Assembly (NCBI GenBank): GCA_002728135.1 | Contig: PBVE01000002.1 | Span: forward strand, 246,755 to 310,754 | DNA: 64,000 bases | DNA from: Rhodospirillaceae bacterium | GTDB taxonomy: Bacteria > Pseudomonadota > Alphaproteobacteria > UBA828 | Direction: 5' to 3' | Shown: one piece after another, positions 43,708 through 53,222 of the stretch | Numbering within the stretch: the first letter of the stretch is position 1 | How the letters are laid out: each line of letters starts with the position of its first letter | The notes under the pieces: generated by a model | The model's input: the letters and a program-made list of their open reading frames with translations, nothing else | What the model was told of the DNA's origin: nothing | The model's database searches: none | Made by a program: the position numbers and the translations under genes

Positions 43708-44673
43708 TCAATTTAAAATTGAGGCATCAATTGACTGCTGTGTAAAGCTTTCTTCTGAATTGCAGAATTGACATTTCACCGTGATTTTACCATCGACAAA
43801 CATATTGGAAATCTCAACTTGAGAAAAATTACTTAAAGTTGCAATAACTCTTTCACGAGAACAATGGCATCCAAACCTAATCTCTCTCTCAGGATAACCA
43901 CGAACTCCATCCAAATGAAATAGTCTGTATACAATTGACTGGGCATCAATTTTTGGATCTAAAAGTTCCCTGTTTTTTACACTATTCATTAATATGGTAG
44001 CTCGATTCCAATCTTCTTCAAAATTTGATAAACCCTCTTTTTGTCTGACACTGCCTCCTATCGGTTGGCTTGGTTTCATAACACCGTCTTTGTTTTGAGA
44101 ATCTGGCATACGTTGTAGCATCAAGCCACCAGAACGGATTATGCCTTTGTAATAACCTGCTGTTAGAAAAATATCTGTTTCAATTTGTTCAGACTGCATA
44201 AAATAATGTCTAGCACAAGAGGAAAGAGTATCTCCCTCCAATGATACAATTCCTTGAAATCTCTCCATCTCTGCTCCCTGGTCTACCGTGAAAGCAATAT
44301 GACCATTTCCCATAATCTCAACAATAGATATATGTTGCGAGTCCTGATCAAAAATGAAATCTTTTTCTGATCTCTTATCAAAAGAGGCATATCCACGAAT
44401 TAATCCAGCACTAGTAATATCAACTAACATCACTTTGACTAGACCATCTGAATTTGTTTGTAGAGTCAGTTTGCCTTCATACTTTATGGTTGATGCTAAC
44501 ATAACACCTAGTGCCATTAATTCTCCCATTAACTGTTGGATAAGCGGAGGATATGAATGATTCTTTAATGCCTGATTTAAAGAAGTGCCTAGTTTGACTA
44601 AACGTCCACGTATTTGAGAAGAAGACAAGCTAAAAGGTAATACTCCATCTTCACTTCTGCCAATTGACACCAT
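43708..44673 (-). CDS. hslO: Redox-regulated chaperone Hsp33
   Basis: Holdase chaperone switched on by oxidation and unfolding. 321 residues, full length. The C-terminal zinc switch keeps all four Cys as CxC (FGCHCSRERV) and CxxC (KCQFCNSE). The start follows the argF stop by 3 bp, so it belongs to argD-argF-hslO, a frequent alphaproteobacterial operon. Confidence 0.95.
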   Translation of the reverse strand: MVSIGRSEDGVLPFSLSSSQIRGRLVKLGTSLNQALKNHSYPPLIQQLMGELMALGVMLASTIKYEGKLTLQTNSDGLVKVMLVDITSAGLIRGYASFDKRSEKDFIFDQDSQHISIVEIMGNGHIAFTVDQGAEMERFQGIVSLEGDTLSSCARHYFMQSEQIETDIFLTAGYYKGIIRSGGLMLQRMPDSQNKDGVMKPSQPIGGSVRQKEGLSNFEEDWNRATILMNSVKNRELLDPKIDAQSIVYRLFHLDGVRGYPEREIRFGCHCSRERVIATLSNFSQVEISNMFVDGKITVKCQFCNSEESFTQQSIDASILN

Positions 44674-44676
44674 TTT

Positions 44677-45594
44677 TTAACCCAGTTTTTCTGGAGCTAA
44701 GCACCAAAGTAAAATAGCTTTCTGTACATGCATACGATTCTCGGCTTCATCAAAAACTACAGAAGCTGGTCCATCTAGAACATCTTCGGTAACTTCCTGA
44801 CCACGTTTAGCAGGCAAACAATGCATAAATATGGCATCTGAATTAGCCAACGACATTTTACTACTATTTACCTGAAATGGCTTAAGAATATCCACTGATT
44901 TATCTTGGTCATCAGATAGCGAAACCCAAGTATCGGTCACTACACAGTTTGCTCCCTCTAAGGCTGATAACGGATCTTCAGTTACAGACACTTTTGCACC
45001 TCTTTTCTCAGCCCATAGAAGGACCTCTGGATTTGGTTGTAAAGTCTGTGGGCAAGCAATACGGATCTCAAAATTAAATTGTGTTGCAGCTTGGATCCAT
45101 GTCGCAGCAACATTGTTACCATCTCCCAACCAAGCAACAACCTTCCCCTCAATCGAACCTAAATGTTCCTCAAAAGTCATTACATCAGCTAATAACTGAC
45201 AGGGATGTGATTTATCTGTTAAACCGTTTACTACAGGCACACTGGATGCTGACGCAAATTCATCAAGAGACTCATGACTATCAGTTCGTAGCAAAATGGC
45301 ATTTACATAACGTGATAGAACACGAGCTGTATCACCTAACGTTTCACCTCGCCCGAGCTGTAATTCCTTTGTTGATAAAGAAACTACCTTCCCCCCAAGT
45401 TGAGACATCGCTAAATCAAATGAAATTCTAGTACGAGTAGAAGGTTTTTCAAATATCATAGCTAAAGTCTTCCCAAATAGAGGTGTGTCGCAACATTTAG
45501 GATTTTCCTTTAGTGCTTGAGCACATTCAATTATTCTGCGCAACTCTTGGGCTTCAAAAGCATCAAGGTCTAAAAAATTACGTTTTGTTGTCAA
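44677..45594 (-). CDS. argF: Ornithine carbamoyltransferase
   Basis: Forms citrulline from ornithine and carbamoyl phosphate (the product of CarAB). 305 residues. Carbamoyl-phosphate loop EKPSTRTRISFD, ornithine side HPCQLLAD and HCLPAKRGQEVTE are all intact. Overlaps argD by 4 bp. Confidence 0.96.
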   Translation of the reverse strand: MTTKRNFLDLDAFEAQELRRIIECAQALKENPKCCDTPLFGKTLAMIFEKPSTRTRISFDLAMSQLGGKVVSLSTKELQLGRGETLGDTARVLSRYVNAILLRTDSHESLDEFASASSVPVVNGLTDKSHPCQLLADVMTFEEHLGSIEGKVVAWLGDGNNVAATWIQAATQFNFEIRIACPQTLQPNPEVLLWAEKRGAKVSVTEDPLSALEGANCVVTDTWVSLSDDQDKSVDILKPFQVNSSKMSLANSDAIFMHCLPAKRGQEVTEDVLDGPASVVFDEAENRMHVQKAILLWCLAPEKLG

Positions 45595-46760
45595 GTATCA
45601 AACTCCTTTGTTGTAACCTCAATTGCTTCACAAGCCTCGTCAATCTCAGCCCTGTCCACGGTTAATGGTGGTAAAAGCCTTAGAGTATTACCTTCAGCTA
45701 TAACAGTTAAAAGTTTTTTGTTTCTTAGTGCTGCCATTACATCTAGTGATGGCACCGAGAACTGTAACCCTATCATAAGGCCCTTACCCCTAACTTCTTC
45801 AATCACAGAGCTATTTTTACAAATTAGTTCTAATTTCTCAGTAAGGTATTCACCCTTTGCAACAACATTTTCTAAAAAACCAACACTTTGTATTTCATCC
45901 AAAACAGCATTTGCAATTGTAGTAGCCATTGGATTTCCACCAAATGTCGACCCATGGGTTCCTGGTATAAATGCACTTCCAACTTCCTCAGTTGCCATAC
46001 AAGCACCTATGGGAAAACCACCACCCAATGCCTTTGCAACAGTTATAATGTCAGGGTTTATTTCTGACCATTCATAGGCCCACATACGACCAGTTCTGCC
46101 CATACCACACTGAACTTCATCAAAAATTAATAGTAGTCCATGTTTATTACAAATTTCTCGTAAATCTTGCAGAAAAGATTTGCTAGCAACATGTATTCCA
46201 CCCTCACCTTGCACAGGCTCAACAAGAACTGCAGCGGTTTCATTAGTTATAGCGGATTTAACAGCATCAATGTTACCAAATTCTACATGATCAAAACCCC
46301 TAACTTTTGGTTCAAAACCCTTTAAATGCTTAGGTTGTCCCGCTGCTGCGATTGTAGCGAAAGTTCTTCCATGAAATGCGTTATTAAAAGAAATCACCCT
46401 CCAGCGATCTGGATTCCCTGAATTGTCATGATATATACGAGATAATTTAAGTGCTGCCTCAACTGCTTCAGCGCCAGAATTACAGAAGAAAACCCGCTCC
46501 GCGAAGGAATTTTTGCAAAGCCTTTCTGCTAAACGTGATTGAGAATCAATATTATATAAATTCGACACATGCCAAAGCTTCTCTGATTGTGTTTTGATAG
46601 CAGCTAGTAATGATGGATGCGAGTGACCCAAACAAGTTACAGCTATACCACTTGCAAAGTCTAAATATCGGGAGCCGTCTTTAGTGTAAAGATAAGACCC
46701 AATACCCTTATCAAAACTAATATCAATTCGACCATAATTGGTCATTACATTAGAAGACAT
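45591..46760 (-). CDS. argD: Acetylornithine (or succinyl-DAP) aminotransferase
   Basis: Class III PLP aminotransferase, 389 residues. The PLP Lys is in TVAKALGGGFPIGA, with FDEVQCGMGRTG and TFGGNPMA typical of ArgD. It gives N-acetylornithine in the arginine pathway; ArgD enzymes often also serve as DapC in lysine synthesis, and dapD/dapE occur at 60.6-62.6 kb. First gene of argD-argF-hslO. Confidence 0.95.
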   Translation of the reverse strand: MSSNVMTNYGRIDISFDKGIGSYLYTKDGSRYLDFASGIAVTCLGHSHPSLLAAIKTQSEKLWHVSNLYNIDSQSRLAERLCKNSFAERVFFCNSGAEAVEAALKLSRIYHDNSGNPDRWRVISFNNAFHGRTFATIAAAGQPKHLKGFEPKVRGFDHVEFGNIDAVKSAITNETAAVLVEPVQGEGGIHVASKSFLQDLREICNKHGLLLIFDEVQCGMGRTGRMWAYEWSEINPDIITVAKALGGGFPIGACMATEEVGSAFIPGTHGSTFGGNPMATTIANAVLDEIQSVGFLENVVAKGEYLTEKLELICKNSSVIEEVRGKGLMIGLQFSVPSLDVMAALRNKKLLTVIAEGNTLRLLPPLTVDRAEIDEACEAIEVTTKEFDT

Positions 46761-46830
46761 TTCAATTCTCCGTCAAGAATGGGCAAATAATTATAAATCT
46801 ATACCTACACAAGGTTAAGCCCAGAAAACA

Positions 46831-47634
46831 TTATGTTTTCAAACGCCAACCCTTTCTCAGAACATGGTGGACTACAACCCCAAGAACAAGGTTGATGATA
46901 AAAACGACAATTATTCCTGCAATTAATGATCCATCGGCTGTCCCGATGAGTCCATACCGAAATCCATCGATTAAATAAAAAAATGGATTAAGTTGACTGG
47001 CAGTAAAAAAAGGTTCTGGCAACCTATGAATAGAATAAAACGTACCTGATAAAAAAGCGAGCGGAGTAATCAAGAAATTGGTTACCGCTGCAAGCTGATC
47101 AAATTTCTCGGCCCAGATTGCTGTAATGATGCCTACTAGGGATAGAAATAAAGCACCCATGAATGCAAAATAAATTAATGCAAATATTTGGCATACATCT
47201 AACCTTACAAAAGGCAAAAGTACAAGAGATAAAACTAGCCCACAAACTAAACCACGTGTTATACCAGCCCCAGATATACCAACTAAAAGTTCTAAGGGCT
47301 TAAATGGAGGCATCAAAATATCGGTTATGCTTCCTTGAACTTTTGCAAGCATTAAAGACGATGAAGTATTGGCAAAACTATTTTGCATTATAGTCATCAT
47401 TATTAGGCCTGGTGCCATAAATGTTAGAAATGCCACACCATTAATTTCAGTAACAGCCTTTCCTAAAGCAAGAGAAAAGATTGCTAGAAAAAGCATAGCG
47501 GTGACTGTTGGGGCAAAAATAGTTTGAAGTGCAACCTTTAAAAAACGTCTGCATTCTTTAAAGTAAAGAGTCCTTAGGCCATACCAGTTGAACATACCAA
47601 TTACTCGACTAGTTTCCATAAAGAATCTCTCCAA
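46831..47634 (-). CDS. ABC-2 type transporter permease
   Basis: 267 residues with six membrane helices, of the NodJ/polysaccharide-export ABC-2 type (TFMAPGLIMMTIMQNSF, LSGTFYSIHRLPEPF). The usual ATPase partner is not next to it: argD lies downstream and a 262 bp gap upstream. In that gap (47635-47896) I see no gene and no clear signal. Partner ATPase and cargo unknown. Confidence 0.88.
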   Translation of the reverse strand: MERFFMETSRVIGMFNWYGLRTLYFKECRRFLKVALQTIFAPTVTAMLFLAIFSLALGKAVTEINGVAFLTFMAPGLIMMTIMQNSFANTSSSLMLAKVQGSITDILMPPFKPLELLVGISGAGITRGLVCGLVLSLVLLPFVRLDVCQIFALIYFAFMGALFLSLVGIITAIWAEKFDQLAAVTNFLITPLAFLSGTFYSIHRLPEPFFTASQLNPFFYLIDGFRYGLIGTADGSLIAGIIVVFIINLVLGVVVHHVLRKGWRLKT

Positions 47635-47896
47635 TCTTTAACAACACAGTATTTTTATATGAAAAAATACGCATAAAGCATACTTTCATAATAATTTACT
47701 CATATGTACATCGCAACTATCACTACCAGTGAAATGAATTAATATTTTTGTGGGAGCCAACATAATGTTTAATAATTGGTAACTTACTTGGATACCATTA
47801 AAAACAAAAAACGCCTGATAAGCCTAAACGAGTAAAATATAATAATTCATATATACAATACTAAATTCTAAATAAATAAAAAATAAAGGATTAAAA

Positions 47897-48244
47897 ATGT
47901 CAGTTATAATTTATCATAATGCACGCTGCTCAAAATCTCGTGAAACACTTAAATTACTTAATGAAAATAAATTGTCCCCTGAAATAATTGAATATCTAAA
48001 AACCCCTCTTGATGTTAAAACTATTGAAAACCTACTCGATATGTTAGGTATGGAGCCTCGCGATATAATGCGTAAAAAGGAACCTGATTATAAGAAGGCT
48101 GGCCTAGATAATCAGAAACTCTCACGCAAAAAATTAATTGAAGCTTTGGCCGCACATCCATCTGTTTTAGAAAGACCAATTGTAGTCATTAACAATAAGG
48201 CTGTTATTGGACGCCCTCCTGAAAATGTGTTGTCAATAATTTAA
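47897..48244 (+). CDS. arsC: Arsenate reductase, glutaredoxin-linked (ArsC family)
   Basis: Reduces arsenate to arsenite with glutaredoxin. 115 residues. The catalytic Cys lies in HNARCSKSRETL, with the Arg in ERPIVV and the PEYKKAGLD-like region (EPDYKKAGLDNQKL). No arsenic pump or ArsR is nearby, so it may be a housekeeping copy or a YffB/Spx-like relative. Confidence 0.9.
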   Translation: MSVIIYHNARCSKSRETLKLLNENKLSPEIIEYLKTPLDVKTIENLLDMLGMEPRDIMRKKEPDYKKAGLDNQKLSRKKLIEALAAHPSVLERPIVVINNKAVIGRPPENVLSII

Positions 48245-48271
48245 TTAAAAATTATAGAAAATAAAACCTTT

Positions 48272-49225
48272 ATGAGTAATGATTTGAAGCAAGTTATTTT
48301 CCCAGTAGTGTTTCATAAAGATTATACTATTGATCCACCTGGAGGGCATCGGTTTCCAATGGGAAAAAATGAATTAATTATGAAAATTCTTCTTAATAAT
48401 GGATTATTAGACGAAACAAGAATATTTACTCCAAATGCTGCATCTAGGAAAGAATTATGTCTTGCCCATGACAGTGACTACATAGACAACGTTCTAAAAA
48501 AACAATTAGACAAATCAGCTGAGCGTAAACTGGGATTTCAGTGTAGTGATGAAATAGTGAGAAGAGCACTAGCTGCTGTTGGTGGCACAATCCTTACTGG
48601 TCGCCTCGCAATAGAAAACCGTATTGCATTTAATCTAGCTGGCGGAAGTCATCATGGGCACCCTGGACATGCAGCTGGTTTCTGCCTATTTAATGATGTC
48701 GCTGTTGCAGTAAAAGTATTACAGAAAGAATCTATAATACGTAAAGCTTTGATAATCGATTTAGATGTTCATCAAGGGGATGGTACTGCTTGTTTTTTTT
48801 CTCATGATCCATCTGTTTTTACATTTTCAATTCATTGTGAACAAAATTATCCTGATAAAAAACAATTTAGTAACATGGACTTTGGTTTACCAGAAGGAAC
48901 TGGCGATAATAAATATATTTCATGTCTAAAAACCAATTTGCCCGTGGCAATACAAAAATCAAATCCAGATATAGTATTTTTTAATGCCGGTGTAGACCCT
49001 CACTTGGATGATAAGCTGGGCAAATTACAACTTAGTAATAGCGGTCTAATCATACGTGACTATATTACTCTGGAATTATGTTGGAAATCTAAAATTCCTG
49101 TAGCCTGTGTTATTGGTGGGGGCTATGCAGACAATCTTCATGAGTTAGCCTATAAACACACATCTGTTCTTCGAGCCACACAATTACTGGTCAATGGCAA
49201 ACAACCAAAGAAAGACTTTCCATAA
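48272..49225 (+). CDS. Histone deacetylase family amidohydrolase
   Basis: Zinc hydrolase of the HDAC / acetylpolyamine amidohydrolase / AcuC superfamily, 317 residues. Catalytic residues: the His pair and following Asp region in GGSHHGHPGHAAGFCLFND, zinc ligands in IDLDVHQGDGTACFF, the third Asp in FNAGVDPHLDDKLG, and the GGGY loop near the end. In bacteria such enzymes deacetylate polyamines or other small amides. It starts 27 bp after arsC. Confidence 0.9.
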   Translation: MSNDLKQVIFPVVFHKDYTIDPPGGHRFPMGKNELIMKILLNNGLLDETRIFTPNAASRKELCLAHDSDYIDNVLKKQLDKSAERKLGFQCSDEIVRRALAAVGGTILTGRLAIENRIAFNLAGGSHHGHPGHAAGFCLFNDVAVAVKVLQKESIIRKALIIDLDVHQGDGTACFFSHDPSVFTFSIHCEQNYPDKKQFSNMDFGLPEGTGDNKYISCLKTNLPVAIQKSNPDIVFFNAGVDPHLDDKLGKLQLSNSGLIIRDYITLELCWKSKIPVACVIGGGYADNLHELAYKHTSVLRATQLLVNGKQPKKDFP

Positions 49226-49267
49226 TTAATACCAGACAATCTATTAAAATACCTTGGAGTTTCAATT

Positions 49268-50299
49268 ATGAAAGCAGCTATAATTAATGAATATTCGCAA
49301 GATGTTACAGTGCTGAAATATAAGAATGTTCCCACCCCTGAGCCACGGCCTGGTGAAGTTACAATCAGAATAAGGGCTAGTGCTATAAACCATTGCGATA
49401 CAGATTTACGTAAGGGTTTGTTTGGTATCAGCCAATCCTTTCCTTGGGTAATGGGTGTTGATGCATGTGGAGAAATCGCAGATATAGGAAAAGGTGTAAG
49501 TGGCTTTTCGACAGGTGATAAAGTTTCTCCACATTTTATGTTGTCCTGTGGGAGCTGTAGAAATTGCCAAGATGGAAAAGAGAATATTTGTGACACAGCT
49601 GATATACTTGGCGTTACAGTATGGGGAGGATATGCAGAATATGTAAGATGCAAACCCCATCATTTAATTAGAATTCCTGATTCATTATCTTTTACAAATG
49701 CTGTTGCAGGGCAAATACCATTTGCTACAGCTTGGGAAGCTCTTATTGAAGTAGCACATTTATCAGTTGGGGAAACAGTTCTAATAACTGCTGCAGGAGG
49801 TGGAGTAGGAACCGCCGCAATACAGATAGCTAAATTAGCAGGGGCAAAGGTTATTGCAGCTGCCGGTAATGATGAAAAACTGGAAAAAGCCAAAGAACTT
49901 GGAGCAGATGAAATTATAAATTATACCCATCAGGATATAGGCGAATTCTGTAAATCAATAACAGAAGGTAAGGGCGTAGATTGTGCTTTGGAGATGGTCG
50001 GAGGTAAAATTTTGTCTCAAACAATTGACTCAATTATAGACGGTGGTCGTATGGCGACTATAGGAGCTCACGGTGGAGAACGTGTTGAAATAGACTTTGT
50101 GGAGTTTTTTAGAAAACATATTACAATTCATGGTGCAGGACGTTCAACAAAGGCTCAAGTTAATAAGGTTCTTAGCTTGATGGCTAATGGGCAATTAAAA
50201 CCAGTTATTCATAAAATATTTCCTTTAGAAGCAGCCTCAGAGGCTCATAGGGTTATGGAAAGCAGGGATTTTTTTGGGAGAATGATTCTAGATGTATAA
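49268..50299 (+). CDS. Zinc-binding MDR alcohol dehydrogenase / quinone oxidoreductase family
   Basis: 343 residues. N-terminal GroES-like domain with INHCDTDLRKG and a structural-zinc Cys set (SCGSCRNCQDGKENIC), then a Rossmann domain (TAAGGGVGTAAIQIAKLAGA). Substrate unknown. It begins 42 bp after the HDAC-family gene and opens a stretch of catabolic-looking genes on the same strand. Confidence 0.87.
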   Translation: MKAAIINEYSQDVTVLKYKNVPTPEPRPGEVTIRIRASAINHCDTDLRKGLFGISQSFPWVMGVDACGEIADIGKGVSGFSTGDKVSPHFMLSCGSCRNCQDGKENICDTADILGVTVWGGYAEYVRCKPHHLIRIPDSLSFTNAVAGQIPFATAWEALIEVAHLSVGETVLITAAGGGVGTAAIQIAKLAGAKVIAAAGNDEKLEKAKELGADEIINYTHQDIGEFCKSITEGKGVDCALEMVGGKILSQTIDSIIDGGRMATIGAHGGERVEIDFVEFFRKHITIHGAGRSTKAQVNKVLSLMANGQLKPVIHKIFPLEAASEAHRVMESRDFFGRMILDV

Positions 50300-50460
50300 C
50301 ATACTCTTAAATATATACATAACTTTATAAAGCATAATATCCAAAGATTTCTATACATTTACTCACAAAAAAAACATCTACACCAAGAAGAATATAATTT
50401 TCAACTTCTGCAATACAATTTCTTGAATTAGTGCCCAAAACTATACAAGAGGAGAATGAC

Positions 50461-50862
50461 ATGACTACGATAGACAGAAAAAGTAATGAAAAAGTTGAGC
50501 GGGTTTTTAGTGACATAAGAGAGACAAGAAAAACTGACTACATAAATAACTTTTGGGAAGACCTGTCGCATAATGAAAAACAGTTGGATGAAACATGGTC
50601 ACAAGTTAAAGAAATTATGTCAGAAGGCAAAATTCCATACCTATATAAAGAAATGATATATGTAGCAGTTTCTATTATGAATAACTGTAATTATTGTATT
50701 CATACTCACACTTTTGCAGCTCGAAAAGCTGGCATGACAGAAGAGATTTATTCAGAGCTCATGGAAGTAATTCTTTTAGCTAACAAAACTAATGCTCTTG
50801 CAACAGCTATGGGATGTGAAATAGACAATAGGTTTGATAAGTCTATCAAAGGGGAAAAATAA
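50461..50862 (+). CDS. AhpD-like carboxymuconolactone decarboxylase family protein
   Basis: About 133 residues, all-helical AhpD/CMD fold. The peroxidase-type motif CNYCIHTHTFAARKAG (CxxC plus His) is intact, so a redox role is more likely than decarboxylation. ATG at 50461 has GAGGAGAA upstream; a GTG at 50431 is the alternative start. The next gene starts one base after its stop. Confidence 0.85.
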   Translation: MTTIDRKSNEKVERVFSDIRETRKTDYINNFWEDLSHNEKQLDETWSQVKEIMSEGKIPYLYKEMIYVAVSIMNNCNYCIHTHTFAARKAGMTEEIYSELMEVILLANKTNALATAMGCEIDNRFDKSIKGEK

Positions 50863-50863
50863 A

Positions 50864-51511
50864 ATGAATCAAATTCTTGAGAAAAAAATTTATGATATAA
50901 GCGTTGAGTTGGGAACAGAGTCAATCGACTATCCTGGAGACACTCCTTACAGCAGAAATCTAATAATGAATGCAGGAGATTCTTTTTGCAACTTGTCACG
51001 TCTAGAAATGAGCTGTCATAGTGGAACGCATCTTGATGTTCCATATCATTTTTACTCTGAAGGTAAAAAACTCGATGAGTTTGCAGTAACAGATTTTATC
51101 AAACGTGTACAAGTTATAGAAGTAACAAACCCTATTGAAGTTTCTGAAACTGATGTCGACTGGTCGAAAATTAGACAAGGTGAAGGAGTGTTATTTAAAA
51201 CACGAAATTCAACTGAAGGGCTAGTAAATTCAGGGGAATTTGTTGCCGATTTTGTTTATCTAAGCCCTGGAGCCGCGAAAAGAGTTAATGAATGTGGTGC
51301 ATCGTTAGTTGGTATAGATTATATTTCAATTGAAAAATATGGAGTTGAACATTTTCATAGCCATTTAGAAGTTCTTGGAAAAGATGTAATTGTTCTTGAA
51401 GCGGTCAATCTCTCCAAAGTACCTGAGGGTTATTATACCTTAATGTGCTTACCTTTAAAACTAAACGGGGCAGATGCATCTCCGGTTAGGGCTATTTTAA
51501 TTGCGGATTAA
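50864..51511 (+). CDS. Cyclase-family metal-dependent hydrolase (KynB/isatin hydrolase-like)
   Basis: About 215 residues of the cyclase/kynurenine formamidase family (PF04199 type). The metal-binding HxGTHxD motif appears as SCHSGTHLDVPYHF, and GVDYIS-like GIDYISIEKYG follows. The family hydrolyses N-formylkynurenine, isatin and similar amides or lactones. ATG at 50864 chosen for GGGGA at 50851-50855. It belongs to a tight run of genes with the AhpD-like protein and the dehydrogenase after it. Confidence 0.85.
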   Translation: MNQILEKKIYDISVELGTESIDYPGDTPYSRNLIMNAGDSFCNLSRLEMSCHSGTHLDVPYHFYSEGKKLDEFAVTDFIKRVQVIEVTNPIEVSETDVDWSKIRQGEGVLFKTRNSTEGLVNSGEFVADFVYLSPGAAKRVNECGASLVGIDYISIEKYGVEHFHSHLEVLGKDVIVLEAVNLSKVPEGYYTLMCLPLKLNGADASPVRAILIAD

Positions 51512-51520
51512 TTACAAACT

Positions 51521-52641
51521 ATGGATAAACTTTCTGTTGATGTCTTAGTAATTGGAGGGGGTATAGCTGGAGCTTCGGTTGCTGCAAATTTAACAAGCAA
51601 AACAAAAGTAGTTGTGGTTGAAGCTGAAGAACACCCAGGATTCCATTCAACTGGAAGGTCGGTTGCCGTTTATGCCCCAATGTACGGTTCCAAGGTTATC
51701 AGAGATATAACAGCTATGAGCTCACCTCTGTTTAAAAAGGCAGAAGACGAGCTTTCTCAAGCTATTTTAAGTCAAAGGGGTTTTTTATTATAGCAAAAAA
51801 ACATCAACATCAAGCCATGAATAATCTTCGTAAAGAACTCTCTAAACTCTCTAATTTAACCCACATGAATATAGAAGAAGCACAAAAATTAGTTCCAGCA
51901 ATAAAGTCTCAATATGTATCTGAAGCTTTATTCGACCCCGATGCGAAAGACATAGATGTATCGACTCTTCATCATTATTATATTAACCAACTTCGTGCAT
52001 GTGGAGGAAAAATACTTCTCTCACAACGTGTAAAAAAAATAGAACAGATAGGGACACATTATGAAGTTGTTTGTGACACTGTCAGAATATTCTGTAATAA
52101 AATTGTCAATGCAGCAGGTGCTTGGGCCGATGAAATCGGGCAATTAGCAGGATGCAAAAAGCTGGGCTTAAAACCTTTAAGAAGAACTGCTTTTTCATTT
52201 GAACCAGATAATTGGGATTATAAAGATTGGCCTGTTGTTATTGATTGTGAGGAAGAGTTTTATATAAAGCCAGAAACGGGGTCTATTATTGGATCACCTG
52301 CTGATGAAACAGAAGATATCCCGAGGGATGTTTATGCAGAAGAAATTGATATTGCAATAGGCATGGACCGAATTACAGCTGCTCTTGATTTTAAAGTAAA
52401 ATCAATACAATCAAGTTGGGCTGGGTTAAGAACATTTACCCCCGATAGAAATCCTGTAGTAGGATTTGATAAAAAACATAAAAATTTTTTTTGGTTAGCT
52501 GGCCAAGGCGGATACGGAATTCAGACTGCTCCCTATTTGGGCAAACTTTCTTCAGACCTAATACTTGGAAACACTTATAGCCAAACAACTGAAGATTCCG
52601 AACTTATTACAGCACTAAGTCCAAATCGATTTAATAAATAG
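51521..52641 (+). pseudogene. DauA-like FAD-dependent D-amino-acid dehydrogenase, split by a frameshift
   Basis: Two frames together give one complete FAD oxidoreductase of about 373 residues. The first (51521-51793) has the FAD motif VIGGGIAGASVAANL and PGFHSTGRSVAVY. The second (open from before 51787 to 52641) has VNAAGAWADEIGQLAG, SSWAGLRTFTPDRNP and WLAGQGGYGIQTAPYLG. The pattern closely resembles D-arginine dehydrogenase (DauA), which oxidises D-amino acids to keto acids. The break is in a T6 run followed by TTA-TAG; one extra T, or a -1 ribosomal slip, restores the frame. All other family motifs are kept and no further stops occur, so the lesion is recent, an assembly error, or programmed. 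Confidence 0.85.
51781..51787 (+). other. In-frame slippery heptamer T-TTT-TTA at the frame break
   Basis: Read in the zero frame as ggT TTT TTA, this is the X-XXY-YYZ heptamer known from retroviral -1 frameshifting; a -1 slip here leads exactly into the downstream frame. The next zero-frame codons are TTA and the stop TAG. I see no clear downstream stem-loop or well-placed upstream Shine-Dalgarno stimulator. Confidence 0.4.
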
Positions 52642-52740
52642 AAAAATTTTCTATTAATTTAAATTTATGCATTTAAGGTTCAATTTTTATAATTTAATTA
52701 TTAATTAAGGACTCAAGAGTTCAGATAAGGAGGTTTGATC

Positions 52741-53025
52741 ATGTCATACGTTACAGTATCTAACTGGAATTTGGAAAGTTGGGATGATTCTATGCTTGGT
52801 ATAGCACAAGATAAATTTGTACCTATGATTCAGGCTTTAGGAGCAACAACTGTAAGCATGGTTCGAACAGGTGATCTGTCCATGATGGTAGTCACTCATT
52901 ATCCAGACGGTGAAACCGCTAAAATCGCAGCGGAAAAAATATCTGAAATACGTAGTGAAGCAGCAGCCGAATTCTCCATGTCATTAGTTTCAGTTCAAGC
53001 AGGTGAAGTATTAGCTAGTGGCTAA
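52741..53025 (+). CDS. Small protein, ABM-like dimeric alpha/beta-barrel fold predicted
   Basis: About 94 residues with the beta-alpha-beta pattern of antibiotic-biosynthesis-monooxygenase-like or dimeric ferredoxin-like proteins (YVTVSNWNLESWDD, MMVVTHYPDGETA, EFSMSLVSVQAGEV). No catalytic residue is recognisable. A perfect AAGGAGG (52727-52733) seven bases before the ATG predicts high expression. It follows the split dehydrogenase by 99 bp. Confidence 0.75.
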   Translation: MSYVTVSNWNLESWDDSMLGIAQDKFVPMIQALGATTVSMVRTGDLSMMVVTHYPDGETAKIAAEKISEIRSEAAAEFSMSLVSVQAGEVLASG

Positions 53026-53085
53026 TTTCTTATTTTAATAAACGTATGCTTTTTGGATAGAGAATAGTCTTAAAATCTGGATAGT

Positions 53086-53162
53086 TGGCGCGCCCGGGAA
53101 GATTCGAACTCCCGACCCCCAGATTCGAAGTCTGGTGCTCTATCCAGCTGAGCTACGGGCGC
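53086..53162 (-). tRNA. tRNA-Arg (anticodon TCG)
   Basis: 77-nt cloverleaf with encoded CCA: acceptor GCGCCCG/CGGGCGC, anticodon arm CCAGA-CT-TCG-AA-TCTGG, T arm GGGAG-TTCGAAT-CTTCC. Identical to the next tRNA except for the first anticodon base. Confidence 0.95.
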
Positions 53163-53222
53163 ATACTAAGTTAGTCATCACCATAACTAATAACTAAAAC
53201 CTAAACACATTTCCTTACAAAA

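Noticed and set aside
45081-45431. Plus-strand open frame inside argF (also similar ones at 39070-39582, 45718-46077 and 38221-38553)
   Set aside because: They lie antisense within well-supported genes, with low-quality composition and no ribosome-binding site or motif.
51781-51840. Confident call of programmed frameshifting in the DauA-like gene
   Set aside because: The heptamer is right, but no stimulatory hairpin or spaced Shine-Dalgarno is visible, so deletion or assembly error stays equally likely or better.
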